Source: Tridacna crocea
Lineage: Eukaryota; Mollusca; Bivalvia; Cardiida; Cardiidae
Direction of reading: 5' to 3'
Length of the DNA stretch: 64,000 nucleotides
NCBI GenBank assembly: GCA_943736015.1
Contig: OX031070.1
Location: forward strand, 21,783,673-21,847,672
The notes under the pieces are model-generated. The model was not told the origin of the DNA and did no database searches. It saw nothing but the letters and a program-made list of their open reading frames with translations. This document shows, one piece after another, positions 45,352-56,069 of this stretch; the first letter of the stretch is position 1; each line of letters begins with the position of its first letter. The translations under genes were made by a program, and so were the position numbers.

Positions 45352-45557
45352 TCAACCCTTTACCACACAGTAACACCCAAGAGGAAGATGGCTTTTGGAA
45401 ACACCGTAAGAAAAGGAGAAAGTGTAGGTAATCAGCATTTTCTTCTTTTTCCACGTTGCTTTTTACCCTTTCAAACGTTACTTTAGTCAAATTTAACTTG
45501 TCGCCTACAAATGCTTTAAATCGGCACGTCTCCTAGTTGGACTTTCAATAATAGGTT
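45352..45557. mobile_element. Family A MITE, diverged
   Basis: caaccctttaccacacagta ... gcctacaaatgctttaaatc ... ataggTTAA. Confidence 0.65.
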
Positions 45558-45844
45558 AATTTATTTAAGAGTCTAGAAATGGCTCGGGGTATTAAAGTTT
45601 ATGGAAGCGGCAGGTGTCGATATTGTGTTTGATCATGATTTAAATATCGTGTTATACAAAGCCTTATATACTTTTATAAAATAACCTTAATTAGATAATT
45701 GTATTTTGTACTTAAGTTTATTAGCAGCCAACACTTCGAAATAGGGGATGAAGTGGAAAAACAAGTGATTAGATATTGGTTATCGTAGTGTACAGAGTCG
45801 GCCTGGTCCCAAGAAATGTCTACTGTTCCGGCAAATTCTAGACC

Positions 45845-46010
45845 AACAAGCCTTGTCTAGTTGCTCAATCGAGAACATAGAAGGATGGAAATCCAACGGT
45901 CACTGGTTTGATTTCCTGCCCGGACAATTCTTTCCCAGAGTTGATGGCGGCCATTGCGAAGGGTTTCATTTCTATCTGACCACTGAACACTGTTTCGACG
46001 GTTGTTATGT
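45845..46010 (+). mobile_element. tRNA-derived SINE
   Basis: Head with A box (ctagttgctcaatcgaga) and B box (actggtttgatttcctg). The 3' core gatggcggccattgcgaagg gtttcatttctatctgac resembles the cores at 24219 and 10136. Small open frames on both strands here are readings of the SINE. Confidence 0.55.
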
Positions 46011-47195
46011 TGGAAAGCAGCCCGTGGTTTCATGTGCAAAGCACTGATTCAAGAACAAATAAAGCAGAAGGACCACAAGGTGCCAAACTCAAACAAAATG
46101 GGGGTCATAATGTCGACAATACAATTCACACCAATTGAAAATATGGGTATTATTTTTGTGGTATTTGTCGAAGACAATACCACTATGAGTTTAATATTGA
46201 ATTTTGAAGACCATGTATCGCAATTTGTGCAAAACCGAAGGAAATAAACCCATTTATACTCGGTTTTTCTCGGGCAAATGAGCTTTTCGGTAGCACTCGG
46301 ATATGTAGACCAGGCCTACATATAACTAGAAATGACTTTTTAAACTAAAACGGATGAGGTCATCGATCGTCGAAATATTTTTTTTTTATTGAAAATAGCT
46401 TCACTCGCTCAGAGCCTTCTATTGGCGCTATGATACATAATTTGTCTATCGATCGCTTCGTCCTGGGCTTTTTCGTTCCAGTTCGTCCCATGACTTGTCC
46501 CTTCCATGATTGCACGCTAATTAATTCATTTGGTTCGGCATGAATATTTAACAGATCGACATAATTGATTGTAATGCTGGGAACTAAATGTTAACGACCA
46601 AAGATATTTCTAAATTACAGTTTACAGGTAGGTACAAACTATTTTTTTCTCGATATGTTAGCATAATAACTCTTTCAATCTATCATGCATCCTACTGTTC
46701 AGGGACGTTACTCATGACTCCTAATGAACAAATGAAGACCACCAATTTTCAAATAGCCCAACTTTGTCATGAGTACTCTCCCTTCAACAAAATTCAAAAG
46801 ATATTCATTTACTTAGTAAGTTGACTTTCAAGCCAATATTTGAATATCATTTCTCTTTTTCTTTCAAATTATTAATTCCACAAAATGGTCTCCTTGACAA
46901 AGACCACTTCAGCTTTCTCAACGCTTTGATTGGTCTAGCAATGCTTACAGTGGAATCTGCCAAACTTTCTGTCGCCGTCGCTCATAGAAAAATGTATTGT
47001 AAAACTACAACATAGGTTGGCAACCTTTGTCTTAGATTTGCAATGCATTTTTTCCAGAGACTGGAACTTTGACAGCTTTCCCTGTACTTTACGTATTATC
47101 AGACTCGTGAGAATACCCATACTTTTAATGGTATGACTTAAAGATACATTTTTAATCATTTCGTCCATTTTTTAAAACAAATTTGGTCTTTATTC
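46011..47195. other. Unassigned stretch
   Basis: Several 60-80-codon open frames on both strands, none with recognisable domains. No MITE was noticed. Confidence 0.3.
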
Positions 47196-47197
47196 TC

Positions 47198-47275
47198 TGC
47201 AATCTGGTCTTGATCTACACTGTTCGCTAAAAGGCCAGTGAGTAGCGCTTTGCAGCCAAATGCTTAAAGAGTTAA
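47198..47275. mobile_element. Family C MITE, right half
   Basis: caatctggtcttgatctaca ctgttcgctaaaagg ... aaagagTTAA, sharing its TTAA with the next family A copy. Confidence 0.55.
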
Positions 47276-47496
47276 CCCTTTCCCAAATGACAAATTTTAG
47301 GCTGTCCCAAACTCAGTGTTTGCAGATGACAATTTTGAATTTGATGAGAATGCCAGAAAGTTTTCCGATAGGCTTGAAACACTGTTGGAAAAGGAGAAAT
47401 TGCTCGTTACGAGCAAATTCTCTTTTTCCCACGGTGTTTTCTAAAGACTTGTACTGCAGACACGTAAAAACCAGGGCTGGTTTGGGAAAGACTTAA
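47272..47496. mobile_element. Family A MITE, A3 type
   Basis: TTAACCCTTTCCCAAATGAC ... ctggtttgggaaagacTTAA. Stem cactgttgg ... cccacggtg with inner arms aaattgctcgttacgagcaa. Confidence 0.8.
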
Positions 47497-47732
47497 ACAA
47501 TTTTCCCAACCCACGGTATTCATAAATGTTCCAAAAGGATTCAAAGTATGCAAATAATACCAATACGGCACAATGTCTTGCACATTCATATATTTTTGAG
47601 AAAAAAAGAAACAAAGACAGGAAAGAAACTTTATTAGGCATTAAAATGTACATTGAAAAAGAAACCTTGTAAAAGCCATACAACAGTGTCACGCCAGCTC
47701 TTTCCCTTTGCCTATAAAAGGATAAAGATGGT

Positions 47733-47961
47733 TTAACCCATTACCACGCAATCCCTACTTTTGACGACCCTGAGAAGAAAAGCCATTTCAAAACATTGTG
47801 GGAAAAGGAGAAATGCTGGTAACCAGCATTTTCTCCTTTTCCCACAATGTTTTCTACCCTTCACAAAACAAATTTCAAGTGCTCAGTCACTTTTATTTTG
47901 TCATGTGCAAACGCTTTCGATTTGGACAAACCTAAAATTTTGTCGTTTGGTAATGAATTAA
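47733..47961. mobile_element. Family A MITE
   Basis: TTAACCCATTACCACGCAATCC ... gtcgtttggtaatgaaTTAA. The stem is near-perfect apart from one missing A in the left arm. Confidence 0.85.
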
Positions 47962-48104
47962 GTCAGTACAAAAACTTCCGTTTTGTTGAAATCTAATGAC
48001 TGTTATGAGAAGAAAAGTCCACTAGTTATTTAACAGTGTATACCCGGAAACACACTGCACGTTCTGTGCACTCTGGTCTTGATCCACACCAATTGCAGAG
48101 GCAC

Positions 48105-48340
48105 CTTAGCTCATTACCAAACGATAAAATTTTAGGTAGCCTATGTCCAAATTGAAAGCATTTGCAGACGACAAAATAAAAGTGATTGAAAATTTGAAAA
48201 TTGTTTTACAAAGGGTAGAAAACATTGTGGGAAAAGGAGAAAATGCTGGTTACCAGCATTTTCTCCTTTTTCCCAAAATGTTTTCTAAAGGCTTCTTTTT
48301 CAGGGTGGTCAAAAGTAGGGATTGTCTGGTAATGGGTTAA
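48105..48340. mobile_element. Family A MITE, reversed
   Basis: cattaccaaacgataaaatt ... gtctggtaatgggTTAA; hairpin gggaaaaggagaaaatgctg gttaccagc. Confidence 0.85.
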
Positions 48341-48621
48341 TTCGTCCTGAGCACCACAGGGTCTATAAAGTGAGCGATTAATTCTACTTGAACGAGTGTG
48401 AATGTACAGCGATGTTAAGCATGGAAAAACATGTCCTTATTGGTTTTATTACGAAACAATTTACAAGCATAAATTGTTAGGAAGTTAATGAACTGTGTAT
48501 GCATATTGAGGAGCATACATGAAGTTCGAGGCTAGTGCTGATAAATATTTCAAGCAAACTGATATATAGATAATTTTTATGGCCCATTATATACGACGTG
48601 CAATTTAATGTAATAGAACCA

Positions 48622-48722
48622 TGCACTGCTAAAAGGAGGCTTAATTCATCTGCGAAAAGTATCGACTCAGGTCAGCCTGCGCATTCCGCGCAGGCTGACC
48701 TGAGCCGAAACTTTTCGCCATT
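48622..48722. repeat. D-like single hairpin
   Basis: gcgaaaagtatcgactcagg tcagcctgcgc / gcgcaggctgacctgagccg aaacttttcgc. Both arms share ctcaggtcag rather than the ctcggatcag of family D. Confidence 0.75.
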
Positions 48723-49214
48723 GATCAAATTTCTGTATGTCCAGGGACCAGTCTACCTCATTATTAATTTTTTTGGTACAAAAGGTGGACATTATGGATC
48801 CATATATATGCGATGACTTGCTTGGTATCACGAATCACGGAGATGCATTAAGCCCCCTTCTTCTAGAGCATGCTTTAAGTGTATCGATTACTTGGAAATG
48901 TATGTTTTAAGCGCCATATCTTTAAATAGAAAATTAAAGGCATACTATCGACCAAATGTAAACATTGCTGGGGTTTTCTCCTTTTCCAACAGTGTATTCA
49001 ACAGTCGTCTCTTTTAACGTCGCTTAAGCTCGGGATTGTGTGGTAAAGAGTTACAGCTAAAACTGGATCAAGTAGGTTGCTTTATCAAACACTGGATCTA
49101 TGTTTATCGAATGGTGCAACAGAACTGACAGTCATGGTGGTTTTAGGTCATGATGTTTTGTTATGGTCATGAAAGTCTTCCTGTCTGTCTGTCTGCTTGC
49201 CCCCTATTTCTCTC

Positions 49215-49215
<1 letters not shown>
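48723..49215. mobile_element. Mostly unassigned, with a family A right-half fragment
   Basis: 48958-49053 carries taaacattgctggggttttc tccttttccaacagtg and ctcgggattgtgtggtaaag, a family A right half. A GTCT run at 49183-49196 follows. Confidence 0.45.

Positions 49216-49217
<2 letters not shown>

Positions 49218-49260
<43 letters not shown>
49218..49260. repeat. (CT)n microsatellite
   Basis: About 42 bp of CT repeats. Confidence 0.95.
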
Positions 49261-49263
<3 letters not shown>

Positions 49264-50305
49264 ACGTGGAAGCAATAAAATCGTCACTTTCTATGTTTGA
49301 TCCGTTTCTTCATCCTCAAAAGGTAAAAGCGCCTTCTTTTTTTCACCCACCCACTGATACCACCTGACTTTTTAAAACTTAAAACTCTTTAAAGTTCACT
49401 CTCACTTCTAACAAACACCAAATCTCTCTGCAGACAAAATTTTACTGTAAAACGTGTTTTCAGTCTGTTTCAATTACAATGGAATGTTCACTCCCTGTAT
49501 TCCCCGCGAGACCCACACCTCGTCTGAAGGCGCCAACATAATGAACTAAATGACGAGATCTCTCTCATTTCGCGCTTGGATGGTAAGCTCTTACTTACGA
49601 ATGCAGATTGAAAACAGCCCATCTAACAATGTTATCGTTTTAGCTCTCTCTCTAAATTACAAATTAAGGCTTATCCCACGATCATTAATGTCTTTTTTTC
49701 ACCCTGTATTCTTTAAACCGCTGTCACTGAAATAGTGGGACAAACTAAGCCAGAAGAAGATGATGATGATGAAGAATCTATCGCTGTATAATACGGATTT
49801 TCACCCTTTGCAATAATGGATTTTAAAAACCGCTTGCTGATGAACAGACCTAACATCGAAATCAAAGCAATTTAATTTAACACACCATGCCTACCCCCAG
49901 TCAGCTTCGCAAGTTCCACATTTTAAACCATAGAACAAATTTTAACTTATCCATTTTGACAGCAATTCCAGTTGACAACTTAAATATGACTCCATCAAGG
50001 AAATTTTGATGCATAACATCAGGTGTTTTTTTTTTTCTGAAATAAGGTACTTTAAAGCATTTCAAATTGTCCAAAGTAAATTTACAAAGAAATCGGTGAG
50101 AAATGGACGAAGAAGACCTAAACAAGCCTTAAAATCCAACTAAAAACTTAAAGGAGAAAGAGGTAATAATGGTAAGGCACAGTCATAGCCATTCTTCGGC
50201 GAAATTTAACATAAGTTTAATGCACAATTTTAAGCAGTTGTCATTCAGCAAACATCACAAAGAAAATAGTAGCAAGTCTAGGTTCTACATTACTAAATTG
50301 ATATT
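49261..50305. other. Unassigned stretch
   Basis: No gene or repeat family was recognised. Confidence 0.3.
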
Positions 50306-50312
50306 AAAAACT

Positions 50313-50374
50313 GGGTACGAAATGACCAAATTGTACGAAATGACCTAGGTACGAAATGATCTTATTACGAAATG
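50313..50374. repeat. Short tandem repeat, tacgaaatgac units
   Basis: Four copies of ttacgaaatgacc-like units at ~17-bp spacing. Confidence 0.8.
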
Positions 50375-50399
50375 ACTGGAAGCCGAGTTAACAATATGG

Positions 50400-50890
50400 C
50401 TGCCTCCATAGGTACTTTTCAACATCGAATAAAAATATAGTGCCGCCGCTCATGCTGCGCCACAAAAATGGCAATTTATTCCAAACCGACAAAAAACACT
50501 GAGGGATAGAAGAAAATGCGGTTACCATCATATTCTTCTTTTCCCGCAAGTTCTTCACAAGATTTCTCTCTCGCATGAACACAGAAGTCTGTGATAAAAA
50601 TTGAAACAACTAAGATCAGTTTCTGTCTCCACTTTCCTAAACCATTTTTCCTATGATCCTGAAATTTGCAGCCACAGAACGAAATGTGTGTGATGGGAAC
50701 TAGACCGTGAAATGAGCTTTCTCTTTTCCCACAATAATTTCAACATTATTTGGAAGAGACTTAAAATTTCCATCGAATATTTTTCTACTCTTAAAGCCAC
50801 TTATAGGCATACTGAACCCCCTTTTCCCAGAACACGGCTCAAGTTTTGAATTCGGACAAGTCGAATACTCTGTCGTGTGGTAAATCATGA
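50400..50890. mobile_element. Two decayed family A copies
   Basis: 50495-50565: aaaaacactgagggatagaa gaaaatgcggttaccatc ... cttcttttcccgcaag. 50700-50890: tttctcttttcccacaataa ... tcggacaagtcgaatactct gtcgtgtggtaaatc. Too diverged to define ends. Confidence 0.45.
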
Positions 50891-51240
50891 TTATCAAACT
50901 TAGAAACCACGAAAGAAAGAAAGAATAGTAGGCGTACCAGGACAGAGAGGCTGATATTGCGATTATTTTCTGTAGATTTTGGGGTCAAAATATTCTGATA
51001 ACCTAAAGACAAGATTAGCCTTCACGCAACATATTGTCTGATCCTGGATTTACATAATCCAGAAAAACACCTACTGTTTGTTACATGTAGAACTATACGT
51101 GTACTGTTACAGGATGTCAAATATTCTTTTGTTCATACATTTATAAAATAACTCGAATTCGAATATGTATGTTCACAATCCTCTCAAGTAAAACAAAAAC
51201 TTCAATTCCAAGGCTCAGTCTCAGACATTGTAGATCCAAT

Positions 51241-51455
51241 TTAACCCTTAAACAGGTAAGCGCGATTCTCTGACCTTTGGCGGACAGTGTAGATCCAAGA
51301 TCAGACTGCACAGAACGTGCAGTCTGATCTTGAATCTACACTGTCCGTTCAGGATATATCTTTTCTCCCAAAGAATACACTTTAAATAAGATAATTCGGG
51401 TTTTCGGTGTCGCTTTGACAGTTATCTTGAATGCATGTAACAGGATAAGGGTTAA
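51241..51455. mobile_element. Family C MITE, full-length
   Basis: TTAACCCTTAAACAGG ... caggataagggTTAA. A nearly perfect stem at 51283-51347 (gacagtgtagatccaagatc ... ttgaatctacactgtc): the extra base beside the core is cc in the left arm and a in the right. Confidence 0.85.
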
Positions 51456-51482
51456 GACTACACGTGTTATGCAGTTACCGTT

Positions 51483-51688
51483 TTAATATTTATCCTGCTG
51501 GCACACTTAAATGATATCTTTAAGCTAATGGTGAAAAAAAAACAAACATAAGTTGCAATTTTGAAGTCATTTTTCGGGGAGAAATATCTCGTTATTGGAC
51601 AGTGTAGATCAAAGATCAGACTGCACGTTCTGTGCAGTCTGATCTTGATCTACGCTGTCCTCGAAAAGGTCATCATCCAAAGTGTTAA
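51483..51688. mobile_element. Family C MITE, opposite orientation
   Basis: TTAATATTTATCCTGCTGGC ... ccaaagtgTTAA, reversed relative to its neighbour only 28 bp away. Confidence 0.8.
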
Positions 51689-51914
51689 TCCGCACAACTA
51701 CGCAAAAGTCACGTGATATTGTGTTGATGAAGCGAAGGGTTATCTGGGTCTTATCGCTCATTGTCCTTGTCGCTACCTTTCCTATAACTTTCAAACTCAT
51801 CAACTGGTAATTGAATCCCTGTCCAATATATTTTCTCCATGGTCAGCGGCATAGAAAACTGGACCTCATTTTGGTCATATTTGCACTGGTCAGTTGAAAG
51901 TATTTATTTTTTTC

Positions 51915-52945
51915 TCCTGTTCTCAGCAGTGTTTCAGTTATATAGGGTTGTTTTTAACACTAGTGAAATACGAGTGCATCTCGCTTGTTTTCAATTGTAG
52001 GCCTATTTCAGTTATATTGCGGATGCTTCTCACAGTAATTTTGGTAACTTGCGCCTGTTTTCAACGGTAATTCAGTAATACTGCGGATGTTTTCAACGGT
52101 AGTTCAGTTACCCGACAACTGTTTTCAACAGTAATTTAGGTGATGAAGTTGCTCCTTTCAACAGTATTTCAGTTTTAATGCGACTGTTTTCATCAGTATT
52201 TCAATTATAAGTTGCGGCTGTTTTCATGAGTATTTCGGTTATAAATTGCAGCGGTTTTCAACAGCACTTCGGTTATAAGCTGCGGCGGTTTTCAACGGCA
52301 TTTCAGTTATAAGCTGCGGCTGTTTTCAACAGCATTTCGGTTATAAGCTGGGGCTGTTTTCAAGGGCATTTCAGTTATAAGCTGCGGCTGTTTTCAACAG
52401 TATTTCGGTTATAAGCTGCGGCTGTTTTCAACGGCATTTCAGTCATAAGCTGCGGCTGTTTTCAACAGCATTTCAGTTATAGGCTGCGGCTGTTTTCAAC
52501 GGCATTTCAGTTATAAGTTGCGGCTGTTTTAACGGCATTTCAGTTTTAAGTTGCGGCTGTTTTCAACGGTATTTCAGTTTTAAGTTGCGGCTGTTTTCAA
52601 CGGTATTTCAGTTTTAAGTTGGGGCTGTTTTCGACAGTAATTCAGTTATATTGCGGCTGTTTTCAATCGTTTTTTTTTTTTTTTCAGTTAGGTTGTGCAT
52701 GCTCTCAAAAGTATTTCAAGTAGGTGTACATCCCTGCAGTTTTTAACATTATTTAAGTCACATCTTTGCAATTCTCATTTGCATTTCGGCAACGTTGTTG
52801 CTGTTTTAACCCTTTACCGCACAGTCCCGACTTTTAACACCCATGTGAAAGAAACCTTTTGAAAACATTTTGGGAAAAGGAGAAAATGCTATAACGCGGC
52901 TGTTCCAAACAATTTATCAGTTATAAATTGCTTGTTTTCAACATC
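51915..52945. repeat. Minisatellite, ~34-bp period
   Basis: About 23 units resembling tgcggctgttttcaacggca tttcagttataagc, most regular at 52250-52630. It is interrupted at 52806 by a truncated family A MITE and resumes briefly at 52893 (gcggctgttccaaacaattt). Confidence 0.9.
52806..52891. mobile_element. Family A MITE, cut off in the hairpin
   Basis: TTAACCCTTTACCGCACAGTCC ... gggaaaaggagaaaatgct, then directly into minisatellite sequence. The right half is missing. Confidence 0.8.
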
Positions 52946-53023
52946 AATACTGTGGCTACCAGTGGACCAAATAAAACGCTTTATTTCTAACTTCGTTCTC
53001 GCCCTCAGCTTAATCCTATATCA

Positions 53024-53097
53024 TCTGTTTACTTCCAAAACCTCATAACTACAGCTTGTGACAAGCTGTAGTTACGTGGTTTTCGAAGTATACCGAC
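53024..53097. mobile_element. Family E mini-hairpin
   Basis: ctgtttacttccaaaacctc ... actacagcttgtgacaagct gtag ... gaagtataccga. Confidence 0.8.
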
Positions 53098-55550
53098 GAT
53101 ACATAATGTACTACCTAAAGTTCTAGACGTTTTCTACTTGAGAATACTCAGGAATAAAAAAAAAATGACGATTAATTTGCTATACAATACCCTTCCATCT
53201 CTGTTCTAGTTTATTCTTTCAAAATAGGAGTCTTTATCCTGGTCCTGAAGCGTTCGTTTACTGCATCTAGGACATTTCAGGGCTTTCGAATTGTTTACCA
53301 CGAAGGTTAGTTTTCCGGAGAAGGACTTCGAAGCAGCAGCCATAGCAATTTGCGACTTTTTAGAAGGTACATTGTCCTGCTAGAGAGGAACACCTCCCAG
53401 AGTCAATTTTGTCAATTTGACGCACCATTAACCTCTTTTCAGTGATTTCCTGGTGTAATCAAAGAGTCAGAATCTCTTAACCTACGTAACCTTCAATAAT
53501 ATCAATAGTTTAAACATTGATTTTCTTCCATAGGAAGTTATAGAGAACGAACCGGAAATTGGCCAAATTAGAAGTAATTTTATGGTCGAAGGGAGGAAAC
53601 TCGTACGTACTGATACCACTCTTTTAATGGCAGAGTTGCGTCCCTTACATTTGGGGACAGCATAAAACTGAAGACGAATATAAACATCATTGCAGTCTGT
53701 GAAGACGATAGACCTATATCGGAAAAATGTTTGTAGAGCTGTAAATATTTCTGCTAGGCATATAGTTTACGACATGATTGTGGATACTACTACTTTCGAA
53801 AATATCATGACAGTAGACAAAAGAAAGAAAACGCTGTTGGAAACGTGGTTACTATTTTGTACCTGTAGAGGTAGTGGTCTCCCTTTGTCACATTTGTAAA
53901 CAATGTGACCGCCAAAATTTGTAACAATTCCGTTATCAAAGTAAGAGCTCACGCAGAATATAAATATAACTTTCATTTTAAAATTTATCAACCAATGAAT
54001 GTATGTGATATACAAGCTCTCTTATGTTACTATATTTGTATTTAGATCTAAACTTAAAAACTAACGACATGTTTTCGTTCAATTAGGCTTTCGTGGTTAT
54101 TAAGCATATTTCGTTAATATAGGCTTTATTGTCAAATTTCAATCATTTCCTTGATCACCGATTGTAAGGAACATGCGACAGAAAGTGAAAGCATGTAGAT
54201 CTGAATCTTCCAAGCAAATAAATGGAGATGAGCTATGCTCCCCCCCCATCATTGATATTGATTCCCGTTTAGATCCACTTTTTTTTAGTGGAGGTGGGTG
54301 AGGGGTCATAAGAGGGGAGGTCACTCTCTTTTAATTAATCTCCTACAAAATAGATTGAATTATGGAAAGGGCACCCTAATGCAGATTCCTTTAGCATCGT
54401 GTTTCATCATTGAAAAAGTAACGAGGTGGGGTTGGGGTGTCGGCTTCGACTTGGGAAATCCGCAATCAATCAGCAGATAGATATTTATTCCTCGAATCGA
54501 TTACTGATTACCCGAGTCTTAGCCGAATCCGTAAGATGATAGGCGATAATACACGAATCCCATTTGGGTACCACATCCTTTAAGTTACGCAATAGCGTCC
54601 TTTGACAAAAAAAAAACAACAGGCAAACCATGAAAAACCATACAGACTTAACCTAGGGATGTGCAGTCTGGTTAGTCCTTCAAAATATTTTTTTCACAGA
54701 AAAACTGCCTTGAAATAGCAAAGATCTTCGGGGCTTTTTTTTTTCGGCCTGAAAGTTTCATTTCTCTCTTTTTTTTTTAGCAGAATATTAGCAGAGGGTC
54801 CGGGTCCGGGTTTTCCGATGGGTAGAAAAATTAACCTTGCACCGGTTCTTAAGGTTCCGGTGTGACTGCTTGTAATAGATGAAAAAAAGATTATTCCAAG
54901 GAGTGGGGGGGGATTAAATTTTAAGGGAGAGTACTCTTCATTACTAAGGGATAAACAGATTATACGAGTTATTTCCCTTTGACCATAAAATCACAATGGA
55001 ATCTGACGGTCACTGTTTCCAGACCCGAGACAGAACCACAGTGATATTTAGCTCTACTTTCTCTCGTTTTCTTTATTCTTGTCAGATTTTTATCTATATC
55101 CCTTCTTTTAAGTCTATTGCCTACTATATTTATTCTCAATATCACTGCAAATCTAGATCAACTTAAATTTGAATTTCTTATTACACATAGTTGGCTGTTT
55201 TTGAAAGGAGGGTAGCTCTGTGTTTTTTTTTTCCGTCTCCGCTGGAGACACTCAATGCTCTAGTCTGTAGAGGATCAAAAGGATCAACAAAGGTTACCCT
55301 TTGTTTTGAAGGATGAGAGGGCTTTGTCAACGTGTCTCAAGTGGGATTCGAGGAACCTTTCTCCGAAAATAAGTCAAATTTACAGCAATTCTGATGTATT
55401 TTGAGAACAGTTGTGCTAGTAAAACTCAAATATAGACTAGATCTTTCTTCAATAAATACTCGCTAGATCTAGATCTACTGTAAGCGGCGGAAATAGTAGT
55501 TTAGCCATGGCAAATTACAAATTTGCAGAAGGTCTTCTCTATGGCACCCG
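53098..55550. other. Unassigned stretch upstream of HEATR6
   Basis: No exon, MITE or RNA could be supported. T-runs near 54737-54779 and short open frames only. Confidence 0.3.
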
Positions 55551-55551
55551 T

Positions 55552-55702
55552 TTTAAAGGTGGCCCTTAAGATTTTGGGACAAAAATTTTACAAAAAAAAA
55601 AACTCGAATACATCGAAAACCATCCGACAACTAGATAAATTAGAGATTTACTACAGCCCAGGTCGACACTGAAGTAACTCGTTCATTTACAGGAGTGCCA
55701 GG
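55552..55702 (+). mobile_element. Family H fragment in the HEATR6 5' flank
   Basis: ttttaaaggtggcccttaag attttgggac ... agagatttactacagcccag ... actcgttcatttacagg corresponds to the first ~190 bp of the 28645 element. It ends about 200 bp before the HEATR6 start codon, so it lies in the promoter or 5' UTR. Confidence 0.7.
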
Positions 55703-55898
55703 AATCAGTGCAATATATTCTTCTTAGTGCACCAGAGTCGGGCAAAGAAATTCATCGAGGAGACTATCAAATTTGGTGAATCTAACTTATATCTTGAAAT
55801 ATTCTTTACACAATTACTATCAAAGTCCTATCAAATTCATTTAGAGACGAACAAGTCCGGGCGAACTATCCCAGGGACGAAAACGCACGTTACTCGCC

Positions 55899-56069
55899 AT
55901 GGCCGTGGCTGCAAATTTTGACTGTCCGGATAGGGACAAATTTCAACACTGTCTCTCTAAATTACAAATATTTTCTTTCAAAGACGACGATTCATCTAAA
56001 ACTGACATAAATCTTCTGTTGGATAATTTGAACTCTTTGGACTACGACACAAAAATCGTGAAAGACCAG
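55899..56069 (+). CDS. HEATR6: HEATR6 exon 1
   Basis: 57 codons, MAVAANFDCPDR to IVKDQ, ending before a GTGAAT donor (phase 0). It holds KLQIFSFKDDDSSKTDINLL, which matches the RLCAL ... EIHLLFDQL region of the vertebrate protein. The open frame continues 15 codons into the intron to a stop, but those residues do not match the family, and the next exon continues in phase from 56069. Confidence 0.85.

Noticed and set aside
53690-54015. Possible small host gene in overlapping frames
   Set aside because: No family motif, no splice pattern and opposing frames of similar length.
55727-55921. 64-codon open frame overlapping the HEATR6 start
   Set aside because: Different frame from the HEATR6 start codon; no family similarity; part of it lies in the probable 5' UTR.
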